A stretch of 34,158 bases of DNA from a virus, in IMG/VR virus record IMGVR_UViG_3300032220_002257, positions 1 to 34,158 of that record; one strand, 5' to 3'. The notes under the pieces were generated by a model. That model was not told where the DNA came from, ran no database searches, and saw nothing but the letters and a program-made list of their open reading frames with translations. Shown piece after piece: positions 1-8,697 of the stretch. How positions within the stretch are numbered: position 1 is the first letter of the stretch; every line of letters starts with the position of its first letter. Both the position numbers and the translations under genes were made by a program.

Positions 1-777
1 CTAATAACCTATAGCTTGCCAGTAAATACCTTTAAATGGCCGTCTTGATGAACTATCCAAGTTCGTGGTTTGGTTGAGCACTGTAACCCCGATATTTGTG
101 ACATTAAACACTTGTGCCCATGTATCATTGTTAATAGCAAGAACATCAATGCAAATAGTTGAGACTACAGAAATACAAGCCGTTTCAAATGGTTCTGGAA
201 AAACCACATTATAATAACGCTCATCTGTATTCGTACCTGTAATAACTGTCATATCTTCATAAGCTATAAAGCCAGTCTGTAATCTGAAACCATTCGGCAA
301 ACTTGTCACACTAGTTGTTGGATTGGCGATCTTTGAGCCAAAAGTTAAACCGCCATCAATATGTACATTGCCATTGATAGTTCCACCAGTCTTATCATAT
401 TTATTGTTGTCTGCATTAATCCGTTCTGTACGTTCATTACTAAGATTAGCTTGAACGAAATCAATATTGCCTTGTAGTACACCATCTGCTGCTTCACGTT
501 GCGTCTTTTCTGTATCCAGCTTTTGCTGTACAGCAGCAGCCAAAGCCAACACATCATCTTCAGTCGCTAACAATTGAAAAAGCTGATCGCGTTGACCAGC
601 GTTTAATATCCGCCCATTCTTTTCAAGTAAAGCACACAGCTCTTCCTGAATGTGATTGAGCCAGTCTGGTGTCAAGTATGTTGCGTCTTGTCCAGATATA
701 TCATTGTTGTCATGAAAGCCAGTCTTACCTGCTCCATTAACATTTGGACGTGCATTGATGCTATCAATTCGTTTCAT
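1..777 (-). CDS. Tail fibre protein (short, gp53-like C-terminus)
   Basis: A 258-residue receptor-binding or fibre protein at the distal end of the tail operon. Residues about 1-60 resemble the baseplate-attachment head of Mu-type fibres. Residues about 75-130 are a charged helical stretch (repeated Glu-Arg-Asn/Thr pattern) likely to trimerise. The last 90 or so residues, ending in FKGIYWQAIGY, match the compact beta-rich gp53-like tip found at the C-terminus of many phage fibres. Its ATG abuts the stop of the gp48-like gene. At 258 residues it is short for a fibre. No fibre-assembly chaperone is visible, but the window ends at its stop codon. The fibre role is well supported by position and C-terminus; receptor specificity cannot be read. 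Confidence 0.75.
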   Translation of the reverse strand: MKRIDSINARPNVNGAGKTGFHDNNDISGQDATYLTPDWLNHIQEELCALLEKNGRILNAGQRDQLFQLLATEDDVLALAAAVQQKLDTEKTQREAADGVLQGNIDFVQANLSNERTERINADNNKYDKTGGTINGNVHIDGGLTFGSKIANPTTSVTSLPNGFRLQTGFIAYEDMTVITGTNTDERYYNVVFPEPFETACISVVSTICIDVLAINNDTWAQVFNVTNIGVTVLNQTTNLDSSSRRPFKGIYWQAIGY

Positions 778-1310
778 TAGATCACCTCGATGTCATAGCG
801 AATGTACGCTGGTAAATAGTTTTCGATAATGCAGTTGATGTCAACTTGGATAGGTGCTTTAAGCTTGAGTTTGACTTTGTAGCGAAGCACGTCGGTATTG
901 ACTGGAGAGGTGCAAGGTGCAGTACATTGCATCGGTTTGTAGTTCACTAATTCAAGCAAAGTGATGCCGAATTGCGCCAAAAGCTCTTTGACATACAAAC
1001 GATTTAAGACGTTTTTCTTATCAATTACCCACTTCAGGGTCTGCATACGTTCTTGCACAGACTTAACAGCATTTACAGTACATTTAAGCGGCAAGCCGTA
1101 GTCACGTTCATATTCGGGCAACAGTTCAACAGGAATATCATTAATGACATTGAGTAAACGTTTTGCATCTAGATCAGCTTGAGCAAATGCCAGTGCGTGC
1201 GCGTATATGTCCTTTGCTAATGTTGTCTTAGCTGAAGTGTCATAAACGCCAGCTGGCAACAGTTGACGTAAAACCAAGGCATATAAGTTTGCAGACTCTT
1301 GTAAATTCAT
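777..1310 (-). CDS. Mu gp48-like baseplate protein (DUF2313)
   Basis: A 177-residue protein of the Mu gp48/YmfQ (DUF2313) family, which joins the baseplate wedge to the fibres. It starts MNLQESANLYALVLRQLLP, and the segment LPEYERDYGLPL is typical of the family. The frame stays open upstream to 1352, but an SD-like GAGG lies six bases before the ATG at 1310, which overlaps the stop of the gp47-like gene. This translational coupling decides the start. A late pair of cysteines (QCTAPC) is unusual but not diagnostic. Confidence 0.85.
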   Translation of the reverse strand: MNLQESANLYALVLRQLLPAGVYDTSAKTTLAKDIYAHALAFAQADLDAKRLLNVINDIPVELLPEYERDYGLPLKCTVNAVKSVQERMQTLKWVIDKKNVLNRLYVKELLAQFGITLLELVNYKPMQCTAPCTSPVNTDVLRYKVKLKLKAPIQVDINCIIENYLPAYIRYDIEVI

Positions 1311-2356
1311 CATGCGCCTCGCGTAACATTTAATGAGCCGAGTCTTAGCCAACCTGTATGAAATACATCAAGCGTCGGTGCGACGTTATGACTTGGCGTT
1401 AATACAAGATCAGTTACACCAGCTAAACTCAAAATACGTGCAAATAATTGACTATATGAATACTCAGCCACAGGCTTTAATTCAGCCATGTAGTTTTTAA
1501 TTGTTGTCTTAACTAATTCAATATCTACATTACCAGTCACCACCGCAGATATATCAATGAACTCTTTGTCTGGCATGTAAGCCACTGAATCAAAGTAGTG
1601 ATCAGAAATACTGTTCAAAAGTGCTTGCACCTCGGCAACCTGAGTTGTGGTCGGTAGCATTGGCGGATTGCCTTTAACTGTAAATGCAACATCTACAGAA
1701 CCAAGACCACGACGCTTTTTATAGATATAAATGTCTTTGACGTATGAAAAGTTTTTAACAGCTTCTTCCAAGTCGGCAGAACGGTCACGGAAATATCCTA
1801 AGCGTTTACGCTCAAGCATACGAGTACGCCAATCCTCTAGCTCTTCACCATCGACACCGCCATTTATAGAGACTTCAGTTGCAACACCGCTCAGACCAGC
1901 TTGTGGACTCACCCATAATAATGAGCCTGTGAAGTTCCAACTTGCACCGATCTGCTCAGCTACAATCTCGATGGTTTTTGGTGTATTTGCTGATAACTCT
2001 GTTGTTGCTACAACTAACCAGAAATGACCTTTACCATCTGTCAACTTACTGCCAGCAGCAACGGTTAAAGTGATATTAGATGAAGCTGTTACTTGTCCTG
2101 AAGCTTGCGAACCGCCCAAACGTGGTACGCCTAGTACCTCAGCATGGATATAAAGATACGGCTCATCTGCTGTTTCAACGAAAAGCTGCTTTTGTATATA
2201 ACTTTGATGATGATACAAGCCTTCAACCACAGCGGCTTCACCATCTGCGCGGATCGCAGCATCAGAGTCATCTGGTGCTGTGATACCCGTTGAATTTCTA
2301 ATTTCTTGGATGATCAGATTACGAATCTGATCAAAGTCTTTAATTTGATAAGCCAT
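1310..2356 (-). CDS. Mu gp47-like baseplate J protein
   Basis: A 348-residue baseplate wedge protein of the Baseplate_J/Mu gp47 family. It has the usual N-terminal helical region followed by a beta-rich core and the conserved segment DGEELEDWRTRMLERKR (around residues 170-185), which is the family hallmark. In contractile tails this protein forms the wedge ring around the hub and spike. Length is normal for Mu gp47. It lies between gp46-like and gp48-like genes, in the order found in Mu, and its stop codon overlaps the next start. Confidence 0.9.
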   Translation of the reverse strand: MAYQIKDFDQIRNLIIQEIRNSTGITAPDDSDAAIRADGEAAVVEGLYHHQSYIQKQLFVETADEPYLYIHAEVLGVPRLGGSQASGQVTASSNITLTVAAGSKLTDGKGHFWLVVATTELSANTPKTIEIVAEQIGASWNFTGSLLWVSPQAGLSGVATEVSINGGVDGEELEDWRTRMLERKRLGYFRDRSADLEEAVKNFSYVKDIYIYKKRRGLGSVDVAFTVKGNPPMLPTTTQVAEVQALLNSISDHYFDSVAYMPDKEFIDISAVVTGNVDIELVKTTIKNYMAELKPVAEYSYSQLFARILSLAGVTDLVLTPSHNVAPTLDVFHTGWLRLGSLNVTRGA

Positions 2357-2357
2357 T

Positions 2358-2720
2358 TCAACCGCCTACAGGTACAAAATAAGGAATCGTCTGCTTTTCA
2401 CCAGTTAAACGCGTAATTTCAATATTTAAATCAACTCGGCTTTTAACTGTTTGAGTTGCTGAAACAACAAGCGATTGCAGACGCTCAGGGACTAAGTCTT
2501 CCAAAGCTTCTTCAGCGTACTGTCGCACTGTTTGCAGCATCCGAGGCACATCTTTAGAGCGACGCAAAATAAAAAAACGACTACCTTTATTAGGATTTGC
2601 CCAATAGCGATGTCGGCGCATATTCAAACGAAAATAAACGGATTGAACGACATCATCACCAAAAGCCTCATTGAGACTACTAAGGACATAGTCTTTTGTT
2701 TCTAAATTAATATTGCCCAT
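2358..2720 (-). CDS. Mu gp46-like baseplate protein (gp25-type wedge)
   Basis: A 120-residue protein of the phage GP46 family, the small wedge component equivalent to T4 gp25 that nucleates sheath assembly on the baseplate. The region with NMRRHRYWANPNKGSRFF (about residues 33-52) and the acidic and Arg residues after it fit the family. Three candidate starts lie within ten bases. GGAG is eight bases from the ATG at 2720 but only two from the ATG at 2726, so 2720 is preferred. The gene overlaps or abuts its neighbours, as in a coupled operon. Confidence 0.85.
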   Translation of the reverse strand: MGNINLETKDYVLSSLNEAFGDDVVQSVYFRLNMRRHRYWANPNKGSRFFILRRSKDVPRMLQTVRQYAEEALEDLVPERLQSLVVSATQTVKSRVDLNIEITRLTGEKQTIPYFVPVGG

Positions 2721-2725
2721 GTTCA

Positions 2726-3220
2726 TCACTCCATTGGTTCAGATGGCGGTGGACTGCTGCCATGTGTATGTGGGTTATATGCATCACGCATTGCTTGCAT
2801 TGAGCTTGTTTTGTCTGTGATCTCAGCTTTTGATTTGATGTCCTTCTCAACAGTCAAACCGCCTTCAACGATTTCAACGTCGCCAACCATTTTTATGCCG
2901 TTTTCATGTAGCAAGACTTGGTGGCCAAACTGGTCATAGACACAAGTTTCGCCTTCAGACACGTTGACAACCACTGCACCTCCAGTGGTTGCAATAACGA
3001 CTGATTTAGCGGTTTTTCCCTGAAGCGGAATCACAACAACTTTTGCATCTTTAGGGATGTACGAGCTGAAGCCGACCTGTTGAATGAGTTCAACTTCATT
3101 TAAGGTTTCATCAGTTAAGCCTTTGACTTGCAGTAACTTAGAGCTGCCACGAGCAATAATTCCCAAGATTGGGAAGCGCAATTGACCAATGGCTTTTCTA
3201 ATTGAGGCAGCTGTAATCAT
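2726..3220 (-). CDS. Mu gp45-like baseplate spike
   Basis: A 164-residue central spike protein, the membrane-piercing needle of contractile tails. The N-terminal two-thirds is an OB-fold-like beta region. The segment at about residues 103-135 (ENGIKMVGDVEIVEGGLTVE) has the alternating pattern of a beta-helical spike. The C-terminus carries NPHTHG with His151 and His153, the HxH motif that binds iron at the spike tip in P2 gpV and Mu gp45. Length is close to Mu gp45. It overlaps the preceding P-like gene by four bases. Confidence 0.9.
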   Translation of the reverse strand: MITAASIRKAIGQLRFPILGIIARGSSKLLQVKGLTDETLNEVELIQQVGFSSYIPKDAKVVVIPLQGKTAKSVVIATTGGAVVVNVSEGETCVYDQFGHQVLLHENGIKMVGDVEIVEGGLTVEKDIKSKAEITDKTSSMQAMRDAYNPHTHGSSPPPSEPME

Positions 3221-4323
3221 TGCTGTTCTCCCTGAGTTGTTGCCTTGGCTTTCTTACTGCGTTTTTTCTTGGGTTGTTGTTCTTTGTAGATTAGTGGTTG
3301 TGCCCAATCGCCTTGGCGTTTAAGGTTTAAGCGCGTGGTTTTCCCTTCAGCACGTGACAGCTTCAAAGTACGGCCATGAACTGCCCATTTTGCTGTGGCA
3401 CGGCTTAAAGCGTTGGTCTCAAGATTCACGTACCAGCCAGCACGCCAAACCTTGCCATCGATAACCCAATCATTCACTGTTGCCGTGAGGCTATAAGCTT
3501 CCAGATCGTTGTCTTTTTTGATTTTTAACAGTGCAGCTTCAGCTTCAGCTTGTGTTTCAACATCGCCTAAAGTAATGATTTTAAGTCGATTAAATTGGTA
3601 TTGAGTTTGAGCTTTTGTTTGAGCAAGCAGACTTTGCGCTTCAGAGTCTTGGCTTAAAATTTTTAGGTCAGTAAAAACATTAGACACATCATTGTCATAC
3701 TGAAGACTAAGCACGTTATTTTCGTTATTGAGTGGCTTAATCAAGCGCAATGACTCTTGTACTTGGTAGGGGTTTGCAAACGGATCACCAATACTGAGAG
3801 TCCCATTTGGCTCAAACCAAACATGCTGGCCAGTCACTTGAGCTGCTTTAATAATCGCATCCCAAAGCGCCTCGCTTGGCTCGACAGAGACTTTATTCTT
3901 CAGCCAGCTGTTATCTTGAATACTTACATCATGGATGACTGATCCAAAGTCACCAGCCAACACATAACGTTGAAGTAATTCTTCTAACGTGACTTGACGG
4001 CCATTAAAGATCGGTACAGAGCAATCGATTAACTGTCCAGCCAAGTCACGGCCAGAAATTTCAAGACCATAGCCATCTCGATTGACCGCTTCAGAAATAC
4101 GGTCTGCAATGCCTGTTAAAACAACCTCATCACCATAGTAAAGCTGGACTTTTGCAGCACCTTGTACGCTGTCGGGTAATGCCTGACCACCTTGGCGAAA
4201 TAAAGTTAAATTCCAGCTGTCGGCTGGCGTATCGATCTGACTGTCACAGCTAACATTGTCCCAAGTATTGATTTCTATATCACCAATGACTAGCCGAATC
4301 GCTTTGCCCGAATTATCTTGCAT
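3217..4323 (-). CDS. Mu gpP-like baseplate hub protein
   Basis: A 368-residue protein of the Mu P (gp44) family, which forms the trimeric baseplate hub that carries the spike. The N-terminal part (IGDIEINTWDNVSCDSQID, then YYGDEVVLTGIADRI) and the segment YGLEISGRDLAGQLIDCSVP are typical of this family and of gpD/gp27-type hubs. The last 20 or so residues are a Lys-rich tail (PKKKRSKKAKATTQ) that looks disordered. Its ATG lies inside the end of the N-like gene, giving translational coupling. Confidence 0.88.
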   Translation of the reverse strand: MQDNSGKAIRLVIGDIEINTWDNVSCDSQIDTPADSWNLTLFRQGGQALPDSVQGAAKVQLYYGDEVVLTGIADRISEAVNRDGYGLEISGRDLAGQLIDCSVPIFNGRQVTLEELLQRYVLAGDFGSVIHDVSIQDNSWLKNKVSVEPSEALWDAIIKAAQVTGQHVWFEPNGTLSIGDPFANPYQVQESLRLIKPLNNENNVLSLQYDNDVSNVFTDLKILSQDSEAQSLLAQTKAQTQYQFNRLKIITLGDVETQAEAEAALLKIKKDNDLEAYSLTATVNDWVIDGKVWRAGWYVNLETNALSRATAKWAVHGRTLKLSRAEGKTTRLNLKRQGDWAQPLIYKEQQPKKKRSKKAKATTQGEQQ

Positions 4324-5518
4324 AGACGGTCAACTCCATGCCGATCTGAAGTACTGCTGGATTAATCAAATCAGGATTTAAACGACGGATTTCTTCAGCA
4401 CGATCCATGTCGCCATAAAGCGAATGAGCCAAATAATGCAAAGTGCAAGGTACTAGAATTGTGGTTTTAGTTATTGGTGGACGTACTTCAATCAGTTCTT
4501 GAATCTGCAAATGAATCTGGTCAGCGACATCTTTAAAAATCTCAATTTGATGTACTGCTTCAAAGCCAAGTCCCATACCGGTATTTGTAGATTCTGCGGC
4601 TAGTTTTCGCTCTAAATTGATTGCTTGTTGAATCTTGATGCGGTTTTGCTGACGAACAATCGCAAGGTCAACTGGTGTAAAGCTGACTTGCTTATTTTCA
4701 GACATTTCCTTGCGTACTGAAGCCACAACTTGCTGTGTGATTGCAACTGTGCTGGCAATTTGAGTTGCTCGCCATGTTTGTTTTAGCTCAGGCAAATCAT
4801 CATCATTTTGAAAAAGCATTTCAAAACGCTGAACGCGCTTAAACAGATCTCGCCATTTAGAAATGGCGGAAATTCTGGTGTCAAAGGTTGCCAAGCGTGT
4901 AACGTCATCAACCAGACCAACAATCGCATCAACAGGCGATAAAGCCGACTCGATTGCACTTTTAAACATGCCAAGGTACTGACGCGCTGCATCTACACCA
5001 TTGCGAATATTGTTGACGACACTAAAAAACTTGTTTGGATCAGCTTTTTCTAGCTTTTCAAGTGCGGCTTCCAATGTTGACGCTGGTGTATCTGAAATTG
5101 CATTGGTATCAATTGCGGTGGGCGTCGCAACGGGAATAAATAAAGGACGCTCTTTGTCTTCAGCTTGAATAAAATCAATCGAGATTTTGCAACTATCAAC
5201 GTCTTCAGCACCATGCACAATATTGTAAGTTTCAGCATTGACTTGCATCACCCCATGAATCGGATGAATTAGCTCACCTGATCCAGTCGCTACAAGTGCT
5301 GCCCAAAGCGCATCCATCTCTGTTTTATAGTTTTCGCCAGCAAAAACCGCCTCAATGCTAATTTTTAGCGGATTGTTGCCCATGTCTTCGACTGAAGCTT
5401 TATTGGAGTAAGGGGCTTGTTTGATCGCTAGAGATTTAGAGCCAGCTTCATTAGTCGTCGTACATTCAAAATGTACACCACGAAAACTTGCATCTTGCAG
5501 ATCATCTTTCCAGCCCAT
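4313..5518 (-). CDS. Mu gpN-like DNA-circulation/tail protein with LysM-like end
   Basis: A 401-residue protein of the phage DNA-circulation N-terminal family (Mu gpN). It begins MGWKDDLQDASFRGVHFEC, a clear match to that domain, and probably connects tape measure and hub at the baseplate. The last 50 or so residues, including YGDMDRAEEIRRLNP and LQIGMELTV, read as a LysM-like module as in tail protein X. The frame extends upstream to a GTG at 5533, but that codon lies in a hairpin. The ATG at 5518 has GAGG nine bases upstream and matches the family start. The SD itself is in the 3-prime arm of the 5521-5550 hairpin. Confidence 0.88.
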   Translation of the reverse strand: MGWKDDLQDASFRGVHFECTTTNEAGSKSLAIKQAPYSNKASVEDMGNNPLKISIEAVFAGENYKTEMDALWAALVATGSGELIHPIHGVMQVNAETYNIVHGAEDVDSCKISIDFIQAEDKERPLFIPVATPTAIDTNAISDTPASTLEAALEKLEKADPNKFFSVVNNIRNGVDAARQYLGMFKSAIESALSPVDAIVGLVDDVTRLATFDTRISAISKWRDLFKRVQRFEMLFQNDDDLPELKQTWRATQIASTVAITQQVVASVRKEMSENKQVSFTPVDLAIVRQQNRIKIQQAINLERKLAAESTNTGMGLGFEAVHQIEIFKDVADQIHLQIQELIEVRPPITKTTILVPCTLHYLAHSLYGDMDRAEEIRRLNPDLINPAVLQIGMELTVYAR

Positions 5519-5520
5519 AA

Positions 5521-5550
5521 CAATAAACCTCACTTTAGTGAGGTTTATTG
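5521..5550 (-). promoter_or_regulatory. Perfect 13-bp hairpin covering the RBS of the gpN-like gene
   Basis: The 13-base arm at 5521-5533 is exactly complementary to 5538-5550, with a four-base loop. Read in the minus (sense) direction, the second arm contains GTGAGG, the SD of the ATG at 5518. Folded RNA would hide the ribosome site. No T-run immediately follows in either direction, so a pure terminator role is less likely, though partial termination is possible. Confidence 0.7.
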
Positions 5551-5571
5551 TGCAAAAACAGACTGCGCTAT

Positions 5572-5590
5572 ATTAGGCGGAAAGGCTTCC
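5572..5590 (-). repeat. Late-module repeat, copy 1 (upstream of gpN-like gene)
   Basis: This copy reads ATTAGGCGGAAAGGCTTCC on the plus strand. It overlaps the last codons of the tape-measure gene on its upstream side and lies 53 bases before the gpN-like start. In the sense (minus) direction the palindromic core GGAAGCCTTTCC is followed three bases later by TAATAT, a possible -10 box. Confidence 0.8.
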
Positions 5591-5592
5591 AT

Positions 5593-7725
5593 TTATTTTT
5601 GGCCGTAGCTAAGTAAATCTACACCATGTCGCTTTTGTTCGGTCTGAGCATGTTGTGTGATTTGTTCCATCAAACCGCCACCGCCCATATTAATCACAGG
5701 TTTGTTTTGCTGGGTGACCGTAATCAATGTGCTCAGTTTATTGCTCAAGTCTTTACTGAGTTGATTTTGTTCATCCATTTTTTTGTTTTGCTCCTCCAAA
5801 GCGGCTTGCTGTTCTTTGCTTTTTTCCATTGCCATCTCAAAAAAGTCTGGGCGGTCTTCAGATGCACCAAAGAAGCTTGCGATTTTTCCATAAATTGAAT
5901 CATCCATCGGCTTAAAAGCTTCAAAACCTAGATAACCAACGGCAGCTACTCCAGCAGTTTTTAATACATTGGATGCAACAGAACCTCCATTAGGAGCAGG
6001 CGGTAAAGGTGGAATATTACGCCCGTTACGCATTGCCAAAGCAGCAATGCCACCAGCAGCACCGACAGCAGTCAATCCAACCACAGCAGCTGATGCGGCT
6101 GCTGCAATGTCCACATTCGAGGCTGCATAATCTGCCAAACCTTGCTTTAGATCACCCAGCCAGCCTGAGATACCATTATAGTTTTCAACACGGGCATTAA
6201 AACGTGCTGTATCAAATGAGCTGTCTTTCCCGTATTCCTGAGCTGCTTGACGCTCATGCGACATTTGAATGGCACCTTCAGAATTATCAATTCCTTTTTC
6301 AACATATTCTTTGAAGCCGCCTTTTTCCATATTCATTGTAATACCCATGAAAGCCATCAATGCTTGTTTATTATGGAAAATCTTACCAATTTCAGACTGT
6401 GCTGCAATCTGAGTTGCCGCCTGTACATTTTCTAAATACTCAGCATTATTGCCAGAATTCATGGCTTTCTGTGCCTTGTCTCGATATTCCCGATACAAAG
6501 GACTCTTTTCCATTTGACGATTCATAAGTATCGCCGCAGCATCCACTTCACCAATACCTTTCTCTCGCATATTTGCCGCATAAGTCGTCCAATCAAAGCC
6601 TTTACGTTTTTTACTGACACCATAAGCAGCAATTGGATCACCATCATCAACCTTAATATGCTTGGCGAAAGATAAACCTAAGTGATATTGACTAAAGGAA
6701 CCCAGCAAATCAGATAAATTAACCGCAGCGCCATCAGCAGTACCCGCAGTTTTTTTACTGAGTTGCATCATGACAAGTAAGTCTTTATAACCTTTCTCGC
6801 CAATGTAACCTGCTCCTTTGCCTTGTGTAAGAAGGTCTGGCATATAACGCGCCATGTCTCTTAATTCAAATGAACCTAATTGTCCAGCTTTCATAGCCTG
6901 ATCATTTGCTTTATTTAAATCAGTAAGACCGAAGTTACGCTGGGCAACAGTCATTAAAGCTATGTGATCAGAATCTGCACCACTGGCGAAAGCTGTACGG
7001 CTAACTAACATCATGACATCTTTTAATTCTTTAAAGTCATAAACGTTTGAAGCAGTAAGTGTATTTAACGCTTGCACCATTTGCTGCGGAGTAGCACCAC
7101 CAACGACAGTGGAATTACGAACAAAACCCTCCATTTCTGCGACTTTACTATTAAACTCACTAATCGGCATTTTTTGACCAGCAAGCACAGTGTCTGTCGC
7201 CAATGAAATTTGCTTCATGTATTCGCGAGGGTCTTTTAAATAATTAGAACCAATCATTCCAGCAGCATAACCACCTCCAGCAACAGCCGCAGCAGCACCA
7301 AAGGCATTTCCTCCAACTCCTCTGGTTGCATCTCTTTGAGCATTACCAGCTTGCTGTAACTGTTGTCGTAAACGTTCAGCTTCACGTACTTGTTGACGTA
7401 ATGAATTGATTTGTACTTGATAAGAGCGCTCTTGCTGTCTTAGCTGTTGGCTAATTAAGCTTGATGAGCGTTGCTGTTGCTGTAGCAACTGTGCAAGCAA
7501 ACGATTGGTTTGCACCATGCTTTGCCCAGTCCGAAGCTGTTGTTGTCCGTAACGACCGCCTTGCTGGACTGAGGCATTAATGTTGTTTTGAGTGCGTAAA
7601 ATCTGATTAAGATTATTCTTTTGCTGCTGTTGACCTTGATTGATATTCAAGTTCAGACGTTGCATCTGTTGCTGAGCTTGTTGACCAACAATCTGTAATC
7701 GCAGTTGAACTGTACTGGCTGTCAT
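5593..7725 (-). CDS. Tail tape measure protein
   Basis: A 710-residue tail-length ruler. The first 130 or so residues are extremely Gln-rich with heptad spacing (coiled coil). Glycine/alanine-rich hydrophobic stretches follow near residues 140-165 and 545-610, as is usual for tape measures that insert in the membrane. A second coiled coil (KEQQAALEEQNKKMDEQNQ) precedes the C-terminus. The ATG at 7725 overlaps the stop of the frameshifted chaperone frame (ATGA), so it is preferred over a GTG at 7731. The position after tube and chaperone genes and before N confirms the role. Confidence 0.9.
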   Translation of the reverse strand: MTASTVQLRLQIVGQQAQQQMQRLNLNINQGQQQQKNNLNQILRTQNNINASVQQGGRYGQQQLRTGQSMVQTNRLLAQLLQQQQRSSSLISQQLRQQERSYQVQINSLRQQVREAERLRQQLQQAGNAQRDATRGVGGNAFGAAAAVAGGGYAAGMIGSNYLKDPREYMKQISLATDTVLAGQKMPISEFNSKVAEMEGFVRNSTVVGGATPQQMVQALNTLTASNVYDFKELKDVMMLVSRTAFASGADSDHIALMTVAQRNFGLTDLNKANDQAMKAGQLGSFELRDMARYMPDLLTQGKGAGYIGEKGYKDLLVMMQLSKKTAGTADGAAVNLSDLLGSFSQYHLGLSFAKHIKVDDGDPIAAYGVSKKRKGFDWTTYAANMREKGIGEVDAAAILMNRQMEKSPLYREYRDKAQKAMNSGNNAEYLENVQAATQIAAQSEIGKIFHNKQALMAFMGITMNMEKGGFKEYVEKGIDNSEGAIQMSHERQAAQEYGKDSSFDTARFNARVENYNGISGWLGDLKQGLADYAASNVDIAAAASAAVVGLTAVGAAGGIAALAMRNGRNIPPLPPAPNGGSVASNVLKTAGVAAVGYLGFEAFKPMDDSIYGKIASFFGASEDRPDFFEMAMEKSKEQQAALEEQNKKMDEQNQLSKDLSNKLSTLITVTQQNKPVINMGGGGLMEQITQHAQTEQKRHGVDLLSYGQK

Positions 7726-7976
7726 TGGCACACTCGCTTAGTTGAAACATACGTTTTTGAGGTGGTGGATGGTGATGCTGCATGAGTTTGCTGTGGCCGC
7801 TCATGTTCGAGTCTAGCTTTTACTTTCTGCAAAGCATTCATTTTCTCTGACAAAAATGCCAATGCGTAGTGCATTGGCATTTGTTCCGCAGTCTCTAAAT
7901 CAATGCCTGCATTATGTAATAGTGCAATCAGCTGGATTGGTTCTCTAAACTCTCGGCATTGAGCTTTGCTTGCAGA
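7722..7976 (-). CDS. Second-frame extension of the tail assembly chaperone (gp42-like, probable -1 frameshift)
   Basis: After the chaperone gene ends at 7928 the minus strand stays open in the -1 frame from 7976 to a TGA at 7722-7724, which overlaps the tape-measure ATG. It encodes about 84 residues, including REPIQLIALLHNAGIDLE and then a Lys/Glu-rich helix. It has no good start codon or SD of its own near the overlap, so translation by ribosomal frameshifting from the upstream gene is likely, as in most long-tailed phages. A possible slip point is A-AAG at 7964-7967. The overlap and context are seen in the sequence; the frameshift itself is inferred. Confidence 0.65.
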   Translation of the reverse strand, partial: SASKAQCREFREPIQLIALLHNAGIDLETAEQMPMHYALAFLSEKMNALQKVKARLEHERPQQTHAASPSTTSKTYVSTKRVCQ

Positions 7977-8254
7977 TCATAGTCCAGCTCTTCCATTTTT
8001 TTAAAATTGGCTGATGAAGTATCACGCACCATTTCATAAGTTAAAGCGTGCTTATTGCCTTTTTCGTCCACAAGCTTTGCTTTGGCAACGAACTCAGAGA
8101 TCGCGATAAATTCACCTTCTTTGGTCAGTTTACGCGCCTCAAATAACTCACCAGTGGTTAAGTCAGACAGCTCAATACTTTTACATTTCACCGACTTATT
8201 TGCAACTAATACTGTCATTGCAACAGGGAGCAAACCAATAACACTTAATCTCAT
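7928..8254 (-). CDS. Tail assembly chaperone (Mu gp41-like)
   Basis: A 108-residue acidic protein in the position of Mu gp41, between tail tube and tape measure. It chaperones the tape measure while the tube polymerises and is not expected in the virion. The segment IELSDLTTGELFEARKL is the type of N-terminal motif seen in phage tail-assembly chaperones. The start at 8254 has AAGGTG eight bases upstream. The first 18 residues are rather hydrophobic, an odd start for a cytoplasmic chaperone, so a later start cannot be excluded. It overlaps the -1 open frame described separately. Confidence 0.75.
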   Translation of the reverse strand: MRLSVIGLLPVAMTVLVANKSVKCKSIELSDLTTGELFEARKLTKEGEFIAISEFVAKAKLVDEKGNKHALTYEMVRDTSSANFKKMEELDYDLQAKLNAESLENQSS

Positions 8255-8266
8255 TTTTATTTCACC

Positions 8267-8644
8267 TTAAAAAGTTTCGTTTAAATAATCCATTGCAAAT
8301 ATCGTGAGATCACGCAGGGTTTCACCATCCACTGCATAAGCTTCAGAAACCTGCGTAACATTACAATCAATATATGTTTCTCGGAATCCACCCGTAGGCG
8401 ACTCAATCGAAATCCGTGCATCTTCTACATCAAGCCAGCTAACAGTGTCTTTCCCATCAGGGATCACTACTGAGCATGTGATGTCATAAAGCTGAATACC
8501 TTTAGATTTGTATTTCGCTTTAAGTTTGCGGTTCATTGTTACGATTCGTTTTGCCCCATTTATTTTGGTGGGGTTAAACCGTGCACAGTCATATTCAAGA
8601 CCATCAACACTCATCACAATCGTGCTTACTGCTTCTTCAGCCAT
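8267..8644 (-). CDS. Tail tube protein (Mu gpM-like)
   Basis: A 125-residue protein immediately before the tail chaperone, where Mu-like phages encode the tube. Sequence features fit: MSVDGLEYDCARFNPTKING followed by beta-rich segments such as IQLYDITCSVVIPDG and ISIESPTGG. This is the inner tube through which DNA passes. The ATG has GAGG at good spacing. It is the first gene after repeat copy 2 and a strong terminator hairpin, so it appears to head its own transcription unit, which would suit a protein needed in many copies. Confidence 0.8.
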   Translation of the reverse strand: MAEEAVSTIVMSVDGLEYDCARFNPTKINGAKRIVTMNRKLKAKYKSKGIQLYDITCSVVIPDGKDTVSWLDVEDARISIESPTGGFRETYIDCNVTQVSEAYAVDGETLRDLTIFAMDYLNETF

Positions 8645-8697
8645 TTCATAGACCTCAATAAATCATGAGACTATTTTGCAAAGAACAATTTCTTTTT

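Noticed and set aside
7613-7804. Open frame of 63 codons at the tape-measure start
   Set aside because: It overlaps the tape-measure gene and the chaperone second frame, with no SD or recognisable sequence; treated as a shadow frame.
7991-8010. T/A run in the chaperone gene as the frameshift site
   Set aside because: A -1 slip there meets a TGA at 7977-7979 before the long open frame, so the slip must occur after it.
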